Assembly: GCF_007421815.1 (NCBI RefSeq)
Contig: NZ_VLNT01000001.1
Coordinates: 356,573 to 420,572, forward strand
DNA: 64,000 nucleotides
Direction of reading: 5' to 3'
DNA from: Aeromicrobium piscarium
GTDB taxonomy: Bacteria > Actinomycetota > Actinomycetes > Propionibacteriales > Nocardioidaceae
This document shows, piece by piece, positions 23,192-31,569 of the stretch. The first letter of the stretch is position 1; each line of letters starts with the position of its first letter. The notes beneath the pieces are model-generated. The model did not search any database and was not told the DNA's origin. It saw only the letters and a list, made by a program, of their open reading frames with translations. A program made the position numbers and the translations under genes.

Positions 23192-23977
23192 ATGGGTGAC
23201 ATGGACAAACCGATCGAGAACTGGCTGACCGACATGGACGGCGTCCTCGTGCACGAGGAACGCGCCATCGACGGTGCGTCGGAGTTCATCCGTGCCCTCC
23301 GAGATAGCGGTCGCAAGTTCATCGTGCTGACCAACAACTCGATCTACACGCCGCGAGACCTGCGCGCCCGGCTTCGCACGAGCGGCATCGACGTGCCGGA
23401 GGGCGCCATCTGGACGAGTGCCCTCGCCACGGCGAAGTTCCTCAGCGAGCAGCGCGAGAACGGCACCGCCTACGTCATCGGCGAATCCGGTTTGACGCAG
23501 GCGCTCTACGATGCCGGGTACACCATGACCTCCCGCGACCCCGAGTACGTCGTCCTCGGAGAGACCCGCACCTACTCCTTCGAGGCGATTACCCGGGCCA
23601 TCCAGCTGATCGTCGGCGGCGCCCGCTTCATCGCCACCAATCCCGACACCACCGGGCCCTCGCCGACCGGACCGCTGCCGGCCACCGGCTCCGTCGCGGC
23701 GCTCATCACCCGCGCCACCGGGATCGAGCCCTACTTCGTCGGCAAGCCCAATCCACTGATGATGCGCAGCGCCCTCAACCAGATCCAGGCCCACTCGGAG
23801 ACCACAGTCATGATCGGCGACCGGATGGACACCGACGTGCTCTCCGGGCTGGAAGCCGGCCTGCGCACCATCTTGGTGATGACCGGCTCCACGCGACGTG
23901 AGGAGATCGAACGGTTCCCGTACCGTCCCAGCCGCGTCGTCGACTCGATCGCCGACGTCGTCGACCTGGTGGGGTGA
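23192..23977 (+). CDS. HAD-IIA family sugar phosphatase, NagD-like
   Basis: 261 residues. Motif I is at residues 13-18 (WLTDMDGVLVHE), followed by FIVLTNNSIYTPRDLRAR (motif II), the C2 cap with FEAITRAIQLIVGGARFIAT, and the motif III/IV pair FVGKPNPLMM and VMIGDRMDTDVLSGLEAG. These are the usual NagD/AraL marks. It dephosphorylates small phosphometabolites, with the exact substrate unknown. The next gene begins 4 bp after its stop, so they form an operon. ATG 23192 and ATG 23201 are both possible starts. Confidence 0.9.
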   Translation: MGDMDKPIENWLTDMDGVLVHEERAIDGASEFIRALRDSGRKFIVLTNNSIYTPRDLRARLRTSGIDVPEGAIWTSALATAKFLSEQRENGTAYVIGESGLTQALYDAGYTMTSRDPEYVVLGETRTYSFEAITRAIQLIVGGARFIATNPDTTGPSPTGPLPATGSVAALITRATGIEPYFVGKPNPLMMRSALNQIQAHSETTVMIGDRMDTDVLSGLEAGLRTILVMTGSTRREEIERFPYRPSRVVDSIADVVDLVG

Positions 23978-23981
23978 GGCC

Positions 23982-24878
23982 GTGCGCGTCTTCCTGACCG
24001 GTGCCAACGGCGTCATGGGTCTGGCCACCGTCGACGCCCTGGTCGAGGCCGGGCACGATGTCATCGGTCTGGTGCGCAGCCCCGGAGCCGCCGAGATCGT
24101 CGAGCGCCACGGCGGACAGGCGTGGTACGGCGATGTGTTCGACCCGACCGCGTTGCGCGCGGGGATGGACGGCTGCGATGTCGTGGTCAACTTCGCGACA
24201 CGCATCCCGATCGGCGCGACCGCCTACCGCCCCGGTTCGCTGACGGCTGTCAACCGCCTGCGGCGCGAAGGCGCGGCGACCGTGGCCGAGATGGCGCGCG
24301 AGCTTCGAGTCGAACGGTTCGTGCAGCAGAGCCTCAGCTTCATCTACCAAGGGCGCGGCGACGAGTGGATCGACGAGTTCTCGCCGGTGGACGTCACCTG
24401 GGTCACCGAGGCCCTCGTCATCGCCGAGGATCACGCCCGGTCGATCGAGGAGACCGGCGGCGTGTCGGTGCGCTTGCGCTACGGGCTCATCGTCGGCGAC
24501 GACCGAAACACGCGCTACGTGCTGAGCCGGGCCCGCCGCGGCAAGCCCTTCGCCCTCGGGGATCCCGACGGATGGATGCACGTCATCCATCCCGACGACA
24601 TCGGCACCTCGGTGGTCGCCGCGCTCGGGGCACCCGCCGGGGCCTACAACGTCGGTGCGGAGCCGTTGCGCCGCCGGACTTACGCGGATCTGATCGCCCG
24701 CGCCGCCGGACGCGAGCACGGCGACTTCCTCGCTCCCTGGATCGTCGAGCTCGGCGGTGACAAGATGGAGATGCTGACTCGGTCGCACCGCGTCAGCTCA
24801 GCACTCTTCACCGAACGCACCGGGTGGCGTCCACGCCACCGCGAACTCACCGAGGACTGGTTTCCCGCTCGTGACTGA
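23982..24878 (+). CDS. NAD-dependent epimerase/dehydratase family protein
   Basis: 298 residues from GTG 23982, where the Rossmann fold begins (VFLTGANGVMGLATVDAL, the GxxGxxG NAD(P) motif). Further on are DVVVNFATRIPIG, RFVQQSLSFIYQGRGDEW (the Ser and Tyr region of extended SDRs, with the Tyr followed by a weak K position) and the C-terminal substrate part with WMHVIHPDDIGTSVVAAL and a distal GWRPRHRELTEDW tail. The lack of a clean YxxxK motif suggests an atypical SDR (NmrA/reductase-like) rather than a sugar epimerase. Co-transcribed with the NagD-like gene. Confidence 0.8.
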   Translation: MRVFLTGANGVMGLATVDALVEAGHDVIGLVRSPGAAEIVERHGGQAWYGDVFDPTALRAGMDGCDVVVNFATRIPIGATAYRPGSLTAVNRLRREGAATVAEMARELRVERFVQQSLSFIYQGRGDEWIDEFSPVDVTWVTEALVIAEDHARSIEETGGVSVRLRYGLIVGDDRNTRYVLSRARRGKPFALGDPDGWMHVIHPDDIGTSVVAALGAPAGAYNVGAEPLRRRTYADLIARAAGREHGDFLAPWIVELGGDKMEMLTRSHRVSSALFTERTGWRPRHRELTEDWFPARD

Positions 24879-25041
24879 CGAGACCGCGTCACAACGCCAG
24901 CAACGGCTGCGCCGCGCCGCCGAGCTGCTGGGCGACCTGATGCCCGAGACGACGAGCGACGAACGTGACCCGGGAGGCGACGACACCCGATCGCGCGAAC
25001 GCGATCTGCTGCGCGACCGCCCCCCGCATCACGGAGGCTGA
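24871..25041 (+). CDS. Small conserved actinobacterial protein
   Basis: 56 residues from a GTG that overlaps the 3' end of the epimerase gene by 8 bp. It begins with an amphipathic basic helix (QRQQRLRRAAELLGDLMPE), followed by an acidic disordered tail (TTSDERDPGGDD) and a short basic helix (RSRERDLLRDRPP). Small proteins with the pattern LxGDxxPxTTxDERD occur in many mycolic-acid actinobacteria, with no known function. Its overlap with the epimerase gene argues that it is translated. Confidence 0.65.
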   Translation: MTDETASQRQQRLRRAAELLGDLMPETTSDERDPGGDDTRSRERDLLRDRPPHHGG

Positions 25042-25047
25042 CCGCGC

Positions 25048-25479
25048 TTACGGCCGGTCGGCGGGCGGAGTGTCGGGCGTGCGCTCGAAGTCGCCTCCGG
25101 CGAGGGCGTCGCGGATCTCGCGCAGCAGCAGGATGTCCTCGGTCGGGCCCTCGGGCTCGGGCTCTTCGCCGCGCTGTAGACGCTCCAGCAGCCGCTTCGA
25201 GGGCACGACGAAGATGAAGTAGACCACGGCGGCGGTGATGATGAACGTGATCACCGCGTTGATGAAGCCGCCGACGTTGATGAAGGTGTTCGGGTTGTCA
25301 CCGAGGACCCGGAAGCCGAAGCCCTCGGCGTCGGCCCCGCCGAGCGAGGCGATGAGCGGGTCGATGAACGACGAGGTGAAGGCCGCGACCAGCGCGGTGA
25401 AGGCTGTGCCGACGACCACCGCGACCGCGAGGTCGACGATATTGCCGCGGAACAGGAAGTCCTTGAAACCCTTAAGCAT
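25048..25479 (-). CDS. mscL: Large-conductance mechanosensitive channel MscL
   Basis: 143 residues. The N-terminal helix and TM1 carry the MscL signature (MLKGFKDFLFRGNIVDLAVA and VVVGTAFTALVAAF), TM2 is at about residues 70-95 (FINAVITFIITAAVVYFIFV), and a cytoplasmic helical tail follows. The pentameric channel opens on membrane tension to release solutes during hypo-osmotic shock. It ends 7 bp from the small gene on the other strand. In mycobacteria mscL also lies near the SAF and FmdB-type genes seen just upstream here. Confidence 0.97.
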   Translation of the reverse strand: MLKGFKDFLFRGNIVDLAVAVVVGTAFTALVAAFTSSFIDPLIASLGGADAEGFGFRVLGDNPNTFINVGGFINAVITFIITAAVVYFIFVVPSKRLLERLQRGEEPEPEGPTEDILLLREIRDALAGGDFERTPDTPPADRP

Positions 25480-25547
25480 GTCTGCGTTACCCCCTGGTGG
25501 AGAAAGCCATCAGGTGAACTGTATGCCCCAGCGCAGTGATGGACCAG

Positions 25548-26117
25548 TCATTCGAGGGAGTGGACGAGGGTGAGCCTGCCCACGAGGGCGGCGCGGGCGA
25601 TCGCGGCGGCGGCCTCCGGAGCCGCCTGGATGCCGACGGCGGTTCCGGCGTCCCCTTCCTCGATGAGGAGGACGGAGGCGGCCGTGGCGAGGGTCAGCTC
25701 GTCGTCGTCGGCTCCGTCGGCGATCGCGAGGACGTCGACGCGATCACCGGGGCGCACCAGCGCCGCCACCTCCGGCTCGACGACCACGCTCGCGAGCACC
25801 GTGCCCTCGTCCAGGGACCGGGGATCGATCACCCGGCGATCGGTGAACGGCTCGCCCGCCCGCATCGGTCCGGCGACCTGGCGTCCGGCGATCTCCTCGG
25901 CGGGATGAGCCACGGCCGCGTCATCGGGAACCTCGATGACGCGGATGTCGTCGGCAGCCAGTCGGTGGCCGCTCGGCAGATCGTGTGCCGCGACCTCGAC
26001 ACGCGTGGTGGCGGGGGACTCCGTGAGCGCCGCGAGCGCGAAGAGGACCGCCAGCCCGGTGAGGACAGCACACAACGAGCGGCGGTGGTCGGCGATCAGA
26101 CGTGACAGGCGCTCCAT
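25548..26117 (-). CDS. SAF-domain protein, CpaB/RcpC-like
   Basis: 189 residues. One membrane anchor is at residues 13-33 (SLCAVLTGLAVLFALAALTE). The SAF domain is at about residues 38-100 (VEVAAHDLPSGHRLAADDIR, GRQVAGPMRAGEPFTDRRVI). The remainder, with VEPEVAALVRPGDRVDVLAI, matches the periplasmic part of Flp pilus assembly protein CpaB/RcpC. No other pilus gene is nearby. In mycolic-acid actinobacteria a SAF protein in this position beside mscL is conserved without pili, so its true role is unknown. Confidence 0.82.
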   Translation of the reverse strand: MERLSRLIADHRRSLCAVLTGLAVLFALAALTESPATTRVEVAAHDLPSGHRLAADDIRVIEVPDDAAVAHPAEEIAGRQVAGPMRAGEPFTDRRVIDPRSLDEGTVLASVVVEPEVAALVRPGDRVDVLAIADGADDDELTLATAASVLLIEEGDAGTAVGIQAAPEAAAAIARAALVGRLTLVHSLE

Positions 26118-26184
26118 GCCGCGACACTAGGGCGAGGAGGTGGATCTGTCCCCGCTCGTCCACAGGGTCTTCGCGACCCGTGAC

Positions 26185-26523
26185 TCAGCTGCTGGTCGAG
26201 GCGGTACCGCTCGAGGACGATGTGGAGGACGAGGTGGTCGAGGAGCTGCCCGAGGTGGAGGACGACGATCCCGACGAGTCGCCGGAGGAGGACGCGCTCG
26301 AGGACGAGCTGTTCGACGACGAGCCGTTCGAGGAGGATGACGATCCCGAACGGCTGTCGTTGCGGTAGAAGCCGGAGCCCTTGAAGACCACGCCGACGGC
26401 ACCGAACACCTTGCGCAGGCGGCCCTGGCACGCCGGGCACTCGGTGAGCGCGTTGTCGGAGAAGCTCTGGCGGATCTCCAGGCCCTCCCCGCAGTCGGTG
26501 CACTGGTACTGGTACATGGGCAC
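26185..26523 (-). CDS. FmdB-family zinc-ribbon protein with Ser-rich tail, Ruc-like
   Basis: 112 residues from GTG 26523 (reads MPMYQYQCTDCGEGLEI). The zinc ribbon has two CxxC pairs (CTDC and CPAC). The linker GAVGVVFKGSGFYRNDSR is strongly conserved in the family. The last ~50 residues are almost pure Ser with Gly, Asn and Thr, clearly disordered. M. tuberculosis Rv0991c (Ruc), a redox-regulated chaperone activated when its zinc cysteines are oxidised, has the same ribbon and a disordered tail, so the same function is plausible. The tail composition here is unusually Ser-biased. Confidence 0.85.
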   Translation of the reverse strand: MPMYQYQCTDCGEGLEIRQSFSDNALTECPACQGRLRKVFGAVGVVFKGSGFYRNDSRSGSSSSSNGSSSNSSSSSASSSGDSSGSSSSTSGSSSTTSSSTSSSSGTASTSS

Positions 26524-26593
26524 GGTAGGTTCTCTCCCCACGGTAGAAATGCTGCCATCTGAGGGTACAGTGGCGTCCTAGCGAACCACGAAC

Positions 26594-27994
26594 GTGGGAC
26601 GTGACGATCTGTCGACCGAGGACTTCACCGCCGTGACCGAATGGCTGCTGCTGGCCGCCTCCCTGTTGCTCATGATCGGCTGCGGCGTGTTCGTCGCCGC
26701 GGAGTTCTCCTTCGTCACCGTCGACCGCGCGACCGTCGATCGGCGTGCCGCGGCAGGGGAGCGCGGTGCGACGGGAACCCGCAAGGCGCTGACGACCCTG
26801 TCCACTCAGCTCAGCGGCGCGCAACTGGGCATCACGATCACCAACCTCGCCATCGGCTACTTGGCGGAGCCGGCGATCGGCCGGCTGCTGCACGACCCGC
26901 TCTCCGCCCTCGGCCTGTCCGGCGGGGGTCTGCGGGCCGCCGGCTATGGCTTCGCCCTCGCGCTCAGCACGATCGTCACGATGCTCGTCGGCGAGCTCAT
27001 CCCGAAGAACTTCGCCCTCTCCTTGCCGTACCGCACCGCGGTCTTGACCCAGCTGCCGCAACGGTGGTTCACCCGGGCGATGGGCTGGCCGATCCGCGGC
27101 CTCAATCAGATGGCGAACAACACCCTGCGCTGGCTCGGCGTGGAGCCGCAGGAGGAACTGCGTTCGGCTCGGTCGCCGATCGAGCTGCGATCGCTCGTCC
27201 TGCGATCGGCCGATCACGGGGCCATCGACGACGAGACGGCCGACCTGGTCGCTCGCAGCATCGCCTTCGGCGACCGCACCGCCGCGGATGTCCGCACGCC
27301 CCGCGTACGGGTCCGCTTCCTGAACGAGCACGACACGGCCCTGGATCTCATCGAGGCGGCGCGGCAGACCGGGCACTCGCGCTTCCCGGTCATCGGCACG
27401 TCCCCGGACGACATCGTCGGCATCGCGCACATCAAGCAGGCGGTCGCCGTGCCGGTCGACCGCCGTCGTTCGGTCCGGGTCGAGGAGATCGCCGACCCGC
27501 CCACGACCGTGCCGGACTCGATTGAGCTCGATCCGCTGCTGTCGCTCCTGCGCGAAGAGGGTCACCAGATGGCGATCGTGCTCGACGAGTACGGCGGCAC
27601 CGACGGGGTGGTGACGCTGGAGGATCTCGTGGAGGAGATCGTCGGCGACATCGCCGACGAGCACGACCGGCTCTCAGCGCACAGCCGCCACCGTCGCGAC
27701 GGCACGTGGTCGCTGTCGGGTCTGCTGAGGCCCGACGAGGTCTTCGAGCGCACCGAGATCGCGCTCCCTGAGAGCGAGGACTACGAGACGATCGCGGGGC
27801 TGATCCTCGAACGGCTGGGTCGCCTCGCCGAACGCGGCGACCAGATCGTGCTGGAGCTCACCCAGACTCCGGACAGCGACGAGGAGTCGCTCGTCCCGCT
27901 GCTCGTCACGTTGACCGTCGAGCGGATCGAGGGACGCCGGATCGACCGCGTGTCGATGACCGTCGAGGAATCGATCGGCGGTGGCGAGCAGTGA
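26594..27994 (+). CDS. CNNM/CorC-type transporter (DUF21 and CBS domains)
   Basis: 466 residues from GTG 26594; GTG 26633 (VTEWLLLAAS) is an equally good start. The DUF21 membrane domain covers about residues 15-200 (AAEFSFVTVDRATVDRRAAA, SGAQLGITITNLAIGYLAEP, TMLVGELIPKNFALSLP). A CBS pair follows (about 225-350, with GHSRFPVIGTSPDDIVGIAH and EYGGTDGVVTLEDLVEEIVG), then a CorC-HlyC C-terminal domain (LLRPDEVFERTEIALPES). Family members transport Mg or act as hemolysin-like proteins. It is translationally coupled with a second CNNM gene, as in the mycobacterial Rv1842c-Rv1841c pair. Confidence 0.92.
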   Translation: MGRDDLSTEDFTAVTEWLLLAASLLLMIGCGVFVAAEFSFVTVDRATVDRRAAAGERGATGTRKALTTLSTQLSGAQLGITITNLAIGYLAEPAIGRLLHDPLSALGLSGGGLRAAGYGFALALSTIVTMLVGELIPKNFALSLPYRTAVLTQLPQRWFTRAMGWPIRGLNQMANNTLRWLGVEPQEELRSARSPIELRSLVLRSADHGAIDDETADLVARSIAFGDRTAADVRTPRVRVRFLNEHDTALDLIEAARQTGHSRFPVIGTSPDDIVGIAHIKQAVAVPVDRRRSVRVEEIADPPTTVPDSIELDPLLSLLREEGHQMAIVLDEYGGTDGVVTLEDLVEEIVGDIADEHDRLSAHSRHRRDGTWSLSGLLRPDEVFERTEIALPESEDYETIAGLILERLGRLAERGDQIVLELTQTPDSDEESLVPLLVTLTVERIEGRRIDRVSMTVEESIGGGEQ

Positions 27995-29043
27995 ACAACT
28001 GGTTCGCGATCGGCTTGACCTTCGTGCTGCTCGGGCTCAACGCCCTGTTCGTGGCCTCGGAGTTCGCGCTCATCTCCGCGCGGCGTACGCAGCTCGAGCC
28101 GCTCGCGCAGTCCGGCCGGCGCTCCGCGCGGCTCGCGCTCAAGGCGATGGAGAATGTCACGCTGGCGATGGCCGCGGCACAGCTCGGCATCACGATGTGC
28201 TCGCTGGGGCTCGGAGCGATCAGCGAACCGGCGATCGCCCACCTGCTCGAACCCGCTTTCGAGCTGCTGGACGTGCCACCCTCCCTCGTGCACCCGATCT
28301 CCTTCGCGATCGCGCTCACGCTGGTGGTGTTCCTCCACGTGGTCTACGGCGAGATGGTCCCCAAGAACCTGGCCCTCGCGGCTCCCGACCGCGCCTCGCT
28401 CGTGCTCGGCCCGTTCATGCTCGGGGTCATCGCGGTGCTCAAGCCGCTCGTCATCGCCCTGAACGCCATCGCCAACAGCGCGGTCCGGATCGTCGGCATC
28501 GAGCCCAAGGACGAGGTGGCCTCGACCTTCACGCACGACGAGGTCGCCGGTCTCGTCGAGGAGTCGCGTCGTGAGGGACTGCTCGACGAGGACGAGTACG
28601 ACCTCGTCACCGGAGCGCTCGACTTCCACGACGCGACGGTCGCGCGCGTGCTCATGCCGCGCGACACGCTCGTGACGATCGGCCGGGAGGCGACACCGGC
28701 CGATGTGGAGATCGCCTGCGCGCGAACGGGCTTCTCGCGGTTCCCCGTCGTGGACGACGACGGGGAGCTGGTCGGCTACCTGCACATCAAGGACGTGCTG
28801 GAGACCGATGACGCCATCCGGACCGCCCCCATCGCCGACAAGTGGGTGCGCCCGCTGGCCACGGTGGGGTCGACTGTGGGCCTGCTGGATGCGCTGCGCA
28901 CGATGCAGGCGCGAGGCTCGCACATGGCCCGGGTGGCGGACCAGGGATCCGGCACAGTGCTCGGCGTGGTCATGCTCGAGGACGTGCTCGAGGAGCTCGT
29001 CGGCGAGATCCGCGATGCCGGACGTCAGGGAAGCCGGCCGTGA
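27991..29043 (+). CDS. Second CNNM/CorC-type transporter
   Basis: 350 residues, starting at a GTG that overlaps the previous stop. It has the DUF21 domain (ASEFALISARRTQLEPLAQS, AAQLGITMCSLGLGAISEPA, VVYGEMVPKNLALAAPDRAS) and a CBS pair (about 205-335, RVLMPRDTLVTIGREATPAD, GFSRFPVVDDDGELVGYLHI, VVMLEDVLEELVGEI). It lacks the C-terminal CorC-HlyC domain of its neighbour. The two probably work as a heteromeric transporter. Its stop overlaps the next gene's start. Confidence 0.92.
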   Translation: MNNWFAIGLTFVLLGLNALFVASEFALISARRTQLEPLAQSGRRSARLALKAMENVTLAMAAAQLGITMCSLGLGAISEPAIAHLLEPAFELLDVPPSLVHPISFAIALTLVVFLHVVYGEMVPKNLALAAPDRASLVLGPFMLGVIAVLKPLVIALNAIANSAVRIVGIEPKDEVASTFTHDEVAGLVEESRREGLLDEDEYDLVTGALDFHDATVARVLMPRDTLVTIGREATPADVEIACARTGFSRFPVVDDDGELVGYLHIKDVLETDDAIRTAPIADKWVRPLATVGSTVGLLDALRTMQARGSHMARVADQGSGTVLGVVMLEDVLEELVGEIRDAGRQGSRP

Positions 29044-29522
29044 ACGACGCCCGCGCGATCGGTCTCGCCTCGGTCGGCGACGCCGAGGTGATCGCCCGTC
29101 TGCAGGTCGATTTCGCCGTCGAGTTCGACACCCCGACGCCGACCTATGAGCAGCTGCTCCCGCGTTTTCGGGCCCTGCTGGGCCATCCGTCGGCCTTCGT
29201 CCTGCTGTCCGGGCCGCCGGCCGATCCCACGGGCTATGCAGTGGTGACGCTGCGGCCCACCGTCTATTGCGAGGGCCCGCTGGCCGTGCTCGACGAGCTC
29301 TACGTCGTCCCTGCGCTGCGCGGCGGCGGCATCGGCACGTCGCTGCTGCAACGCGCCGTCGACGAGGTGATCGCCCGCGGCGGTGGCGAGATGCACATCA
29401 ATGTCGACGAGATCGATGTCGACGCCCGTCGCTTCTACGAGCGGCACGGGTTCGTCAACATCGAGCCGGGCACCGACTACCGGATGCTGTGCTACCTGCG
29501 CGAGCTCGACGATCGCTCCTGA
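29040..29522 (+). CDS. GNAT family N-acetyltransferase
   Basis: 160 residues from GTG 29040, overlapping the CNNM stop (GTGA). The GNAT core is clear: motif A in LDELYVVPALRGGGIGTSLL (acetyl-CoA pyrophosphate-binding loop RGGGIG) and motif B with INVDEIDVDARRFYERHGFV (catalytic Tyr region and the FYxxxGF signature). The substrate cannot be inferred. It closes the operon; a terminator hairpin follows within 10 bp. Confidence 0.88.
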   Translation: MNDARAIGLASVGDAEVIARLQVDFAVEFDTPTPTYEQLLPRFRALLGHPSAFVLLSGPPADPTGYAVVTLRPTVYCEGPLAVLDELYVVPALRGGGIGTSLLQRAVDEVIARGGGEMHINVDEIDVDARRFYERHGFVNIEPGTDYRMLCYLRELDDRS

Positions 29523-29527
29523 CAGAC

Positions 29528-29564
29528 GAGAACCCGACCCGAAGGGAGTGATCGGGTCGGGCTC
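29528..29564 (+). terminator. Terminator hairpin after the CNNM-GNAT operon
   Basis: CCCGACCCGA (29533-29542) pairs perfectly with TCGGGTCGGG (29552-29561) around a 9-base loop, extended by GAG/CTC across a two-base bulge. It begins just after the GNAT stop codon. Confidence 0.8.
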
Positions 29565-29856
29565 TCTCACGCCGCGCGGGCGCGGGGTCCGGCCGGGAGG
29601 GAGGGAAATCGGTGCCGTACCCACTGTGCCCAACGACACGTCCGTGGCGAGGTTATGGCCGCCTCGGCACTTTCCGGACGAGGTGACTGATCGTGATGCT
29701 TCGTGGTCGCGATGGCGACCCGAAAGCATCGACATCGGTCCGCGGTCGGCGAGAAGTCGATGCTGTGCGGCTGCCATGACGACCACGAGGCATCATCATC
29801 GGTCCGCGACGCCGGGCGGGGCGAGGACGGCTGTGGCGGCTCCCTAGAATCGAGGG
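29565..29856. other. Gene-free leader region before guaA
   Basis: The region from the GNAT stop (29522) to guaA (29857) is 334 bases, and no gene is supported in it. Besides the terminator at 29528-29564 it contains a diverged 64-bp tandem duplication of a hairpin (29695-29822) that ends about 35 bp before the guaA start. The guaA promoter must lie in this stretch; no clear -35/-10 pair could be picked out. Confidence 0.5.
29695..29822. repeat. Tandem hairpin duplication upstream of guaA
   Basis: Two units about 64 bp long follow each other. Each begins with a hairpin opened by GATGCT and closed by GCATC (29695-29730 and 29759-29794), then a shared block CATCGGTCCGCG (29733-29744 and 29797-29808). 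The outer arms GATGCTTCGTGGTCG (29695-29709) and CGACCACGAGGCATC (29780-29794) also pair over 15 bp with one mismatch. The element could be part of the guaA leader RNA or a repeat element. Confidence 0.55.
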
Positions 29857-31422
29857 GTGAGCCCAGATCATGACCTCGTCCTCGTCGTCGACTTCGGCGC
29901 TCAGTACGCCCAGCTCATCGCCCGACGGGTGCGGGAGGCCAAGGTGTACTCCGAGGTCGTCCCCCATACGATGCCGGCCGAGGAGATGCTCGCCAAGGAG
30001 CCGAAGGCGATCATCCTGTCCGGCGGACCCTCGTCGGTCTACGAGCCCGGTGCGCCCGCGCTGGCGCCGGGTCTCGTCGATGCCGGGATTCCCGTCTTCG
30101 GCATCTGCTACGGCTTCATGGCCATGGCCCAGGCTCTCGGCGGCGAGGTCGCCAAGACCGGCCAGCGCGAGTACGGCCGCACCCGGGTGTCCGTGAGGGA
30201 GCCGGGCACCCTCCTCGAGGGGCTGCCCGAGGAGCTCGTGTCGTGGATGTCGCACGGCGACGAGGTGGTCGAGGCGCCCGAGGGGTTCACCGTCAACGCC
30301 ACGTCGTCGCGCGCCACCGTCGCGGCCTTCGAGGATGTCGGCCGTGGTCTCGCGGGGGTGCAGTGGCATCCCGAGGTGCTGCATTCCGAGCACGGCCAGC
30401 GGGTCATGGAACGGTTCCTCCTCGAGATCGCCGGTTGCCGGCAGACGTGGACGAGTGTCAACATCGTCGACGAGCAGGTCGAGCGGATCCGTGAGCAGGT
30501 CGGCGACGCGCGGGTCATCTGCGCTCTCTCCGGAGGCGTCGACTCGGCGGTCGCCGGGGCTCTGGTCCAGCGCGCCATCGGCGACCAGCTCACCTGCGTG
30601 TTCGTCGACCACGGACTGCTCCGCGAGGGGGAGGCCGAGCAGGTCGAGCAGGACTTCGTCGCGTCGACCGGGGTCACGCTCAAGGTCGTCGACGCCGTCG
30701 ACCGCTTCCTCGGGCACCTCGACGGTGTCTCCGACCCGGAGGAGAAGCGCAAGATCATCGGCCGCGAGTTCATCCGCGTCTTCGAGCAGGCCGAGCGCGA
30801 GGTCGTCGAGGCGGCACCGGAGGGCCAGCCGGTCCGGTTCCTCGTGCAGGGCACCCTGTATCCCGATGTCGTCGAGTCCGGCGGCGGCGAGGGCGCGGCG
30901 AATATCAAGAGTCACCACAATGTCGGTGGGCTTCCCGAGGATCTCGAGTTCGGTCTGATCGAGCCGCTGCGGACGCTCTTCAAGGATGAGGTCCGCGAAG
31001 TGGGCCGCCAGCTCGGGCTGCCCGCGGGCATCGTCGAACGGCACCCGTTCCCCGGCCCCGGCCTTGCGATCCGCATCGTCGGCTCGGTCGACGCCGATCG
31101 CCTGCGCATCCTGCGCGCCGCGGACAAGATCGTGCGCGAGGAGACCACCAGGGCCGGTCTCGACGCCGAGATCTGGCAGTTCCCGGTGGTGCTGCTGGCC
31201 GATGTGCACTCGGTCGGCGTCCAGGGCGACGGCCGCACCTACGGTCACCCGATCGTGCTGCGCCCCGTCACCAGCGAGGACGCCATGACGGCCGACTGGG
31301 GACGGCTCCCGTACGACGTCCTGGAGCGGATGTCCACGCGCATCACCAACGAGGTCGACGAGGTGAACCGCGTCGTCCTCGACGTCACCAGCAAGCCCCC
31401 GGGCACCATCGAGTGGGAGTGA
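29857..31422 (+). CDS. guaA: GMP synthase (glutamine-hydrolysing)
   Basis: 521 residues, full family length. The N-terminal class I glutamine amidotransferase has the nucleophile Cys in [12 protein letters not shown] and the His/Glu pair in [13 protein letters not shown]. The ATP pyrophosphatase domain carries the P-loop [14 protein letters not shown] near residue 225. The C-terminal dimerisation domain ends with KPPGTIEWE. It converts XMP to GMP in the cytoplasm. GTG 29857 is the start; a weak GAGG lies upstream. A 113-bp-class repeat element follows the stop. Confidence 0.97.
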   Translation: MSPDHDLVLVVDFGAQYAQLIARRVREAKVYSEVVPHTMPAEEMLAKEPKAIILSGGPSSVYEPGAPALAPGLVDAGIPVFGICYGFMAMAQALGGEVAKTGQREYGRTRVSVREPGTLLEGLPEELVSWMSHGDEVVEAPEGFTVNATSSRATVAAFEDVGRGLAGVQWHPEVLHSEHGQRVMERFLLEIAGCRQTWTSVNIVDEQVERIREQVGDARVICALSGGVDSAVAGALVQRAIGDQLTCVFVDHGLLREGEAEQVEQDFVASTGVTLKVVDAVDRFLGHLDGVSDPEEKRKIIGREFIRVFEQAEREVVEAAPEGQPVRFLVQGTLYPDVVESGGGEGAANIKSHHNVGGLPEDLEFGLIEPLRTLFKDEVREVGRQLGLPAGIVERHPFPGPGLAIRIVGSVDADRLRILRAADKIVREETTRAGLDAEIWQFPVVLLADVHSVGVQGDGRTYGHPIVLRPVTSEDAMTADWGRLPYDVLERMSTRITNEVDEVNRVVLDVTSKPPGTIEWE

Positions 31423-31435
31423 CCCTCGCGTCGTG

Positions 31436-31518
31436 GTGGTAGGCCATCAACCCTTCCGCGCTCGGTGGCGGTAGACCGTCAACCTCATCCGTAGCCCATA
31501 ACGTTGATGGCCTACCTC
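31436..31518. repeat. Dyad element, family A copy 2 (three arms)
   Basis: Arms at 31436-31455 and 31468-31487 (forward, GTGGTAGGCCATCAACCCTT and GCGGTAGACCGTCAACCTCA) and 31499-31518 (inverted). Arms start 31-32 bp apart as in the other copies; the fourth arm is missing. It follows the guaA stop by 13 bp and precedes the GDPD gene. Confidence 0.75.
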
Positions 31519-31569
31519 CAGCGGAGGGGCGTTGCCGCGGGATCATGTCCGTTCCGTAGCGTGGGGGCC

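Noticed and set aside
25548-26117. SAF/CpaB-like gene as evidence for a Flp/Tad pilus locus.
   Set aside because: No other pilus gene is present and the same gene occurs beside mscL in relatives without pili.
26102-26368. Acidic plus-strand frame opposite the Ruc-like gene.
   Set aside because: The Glu/Asp-rich translation is only the complement of the Ser-rich codons of the real gene.
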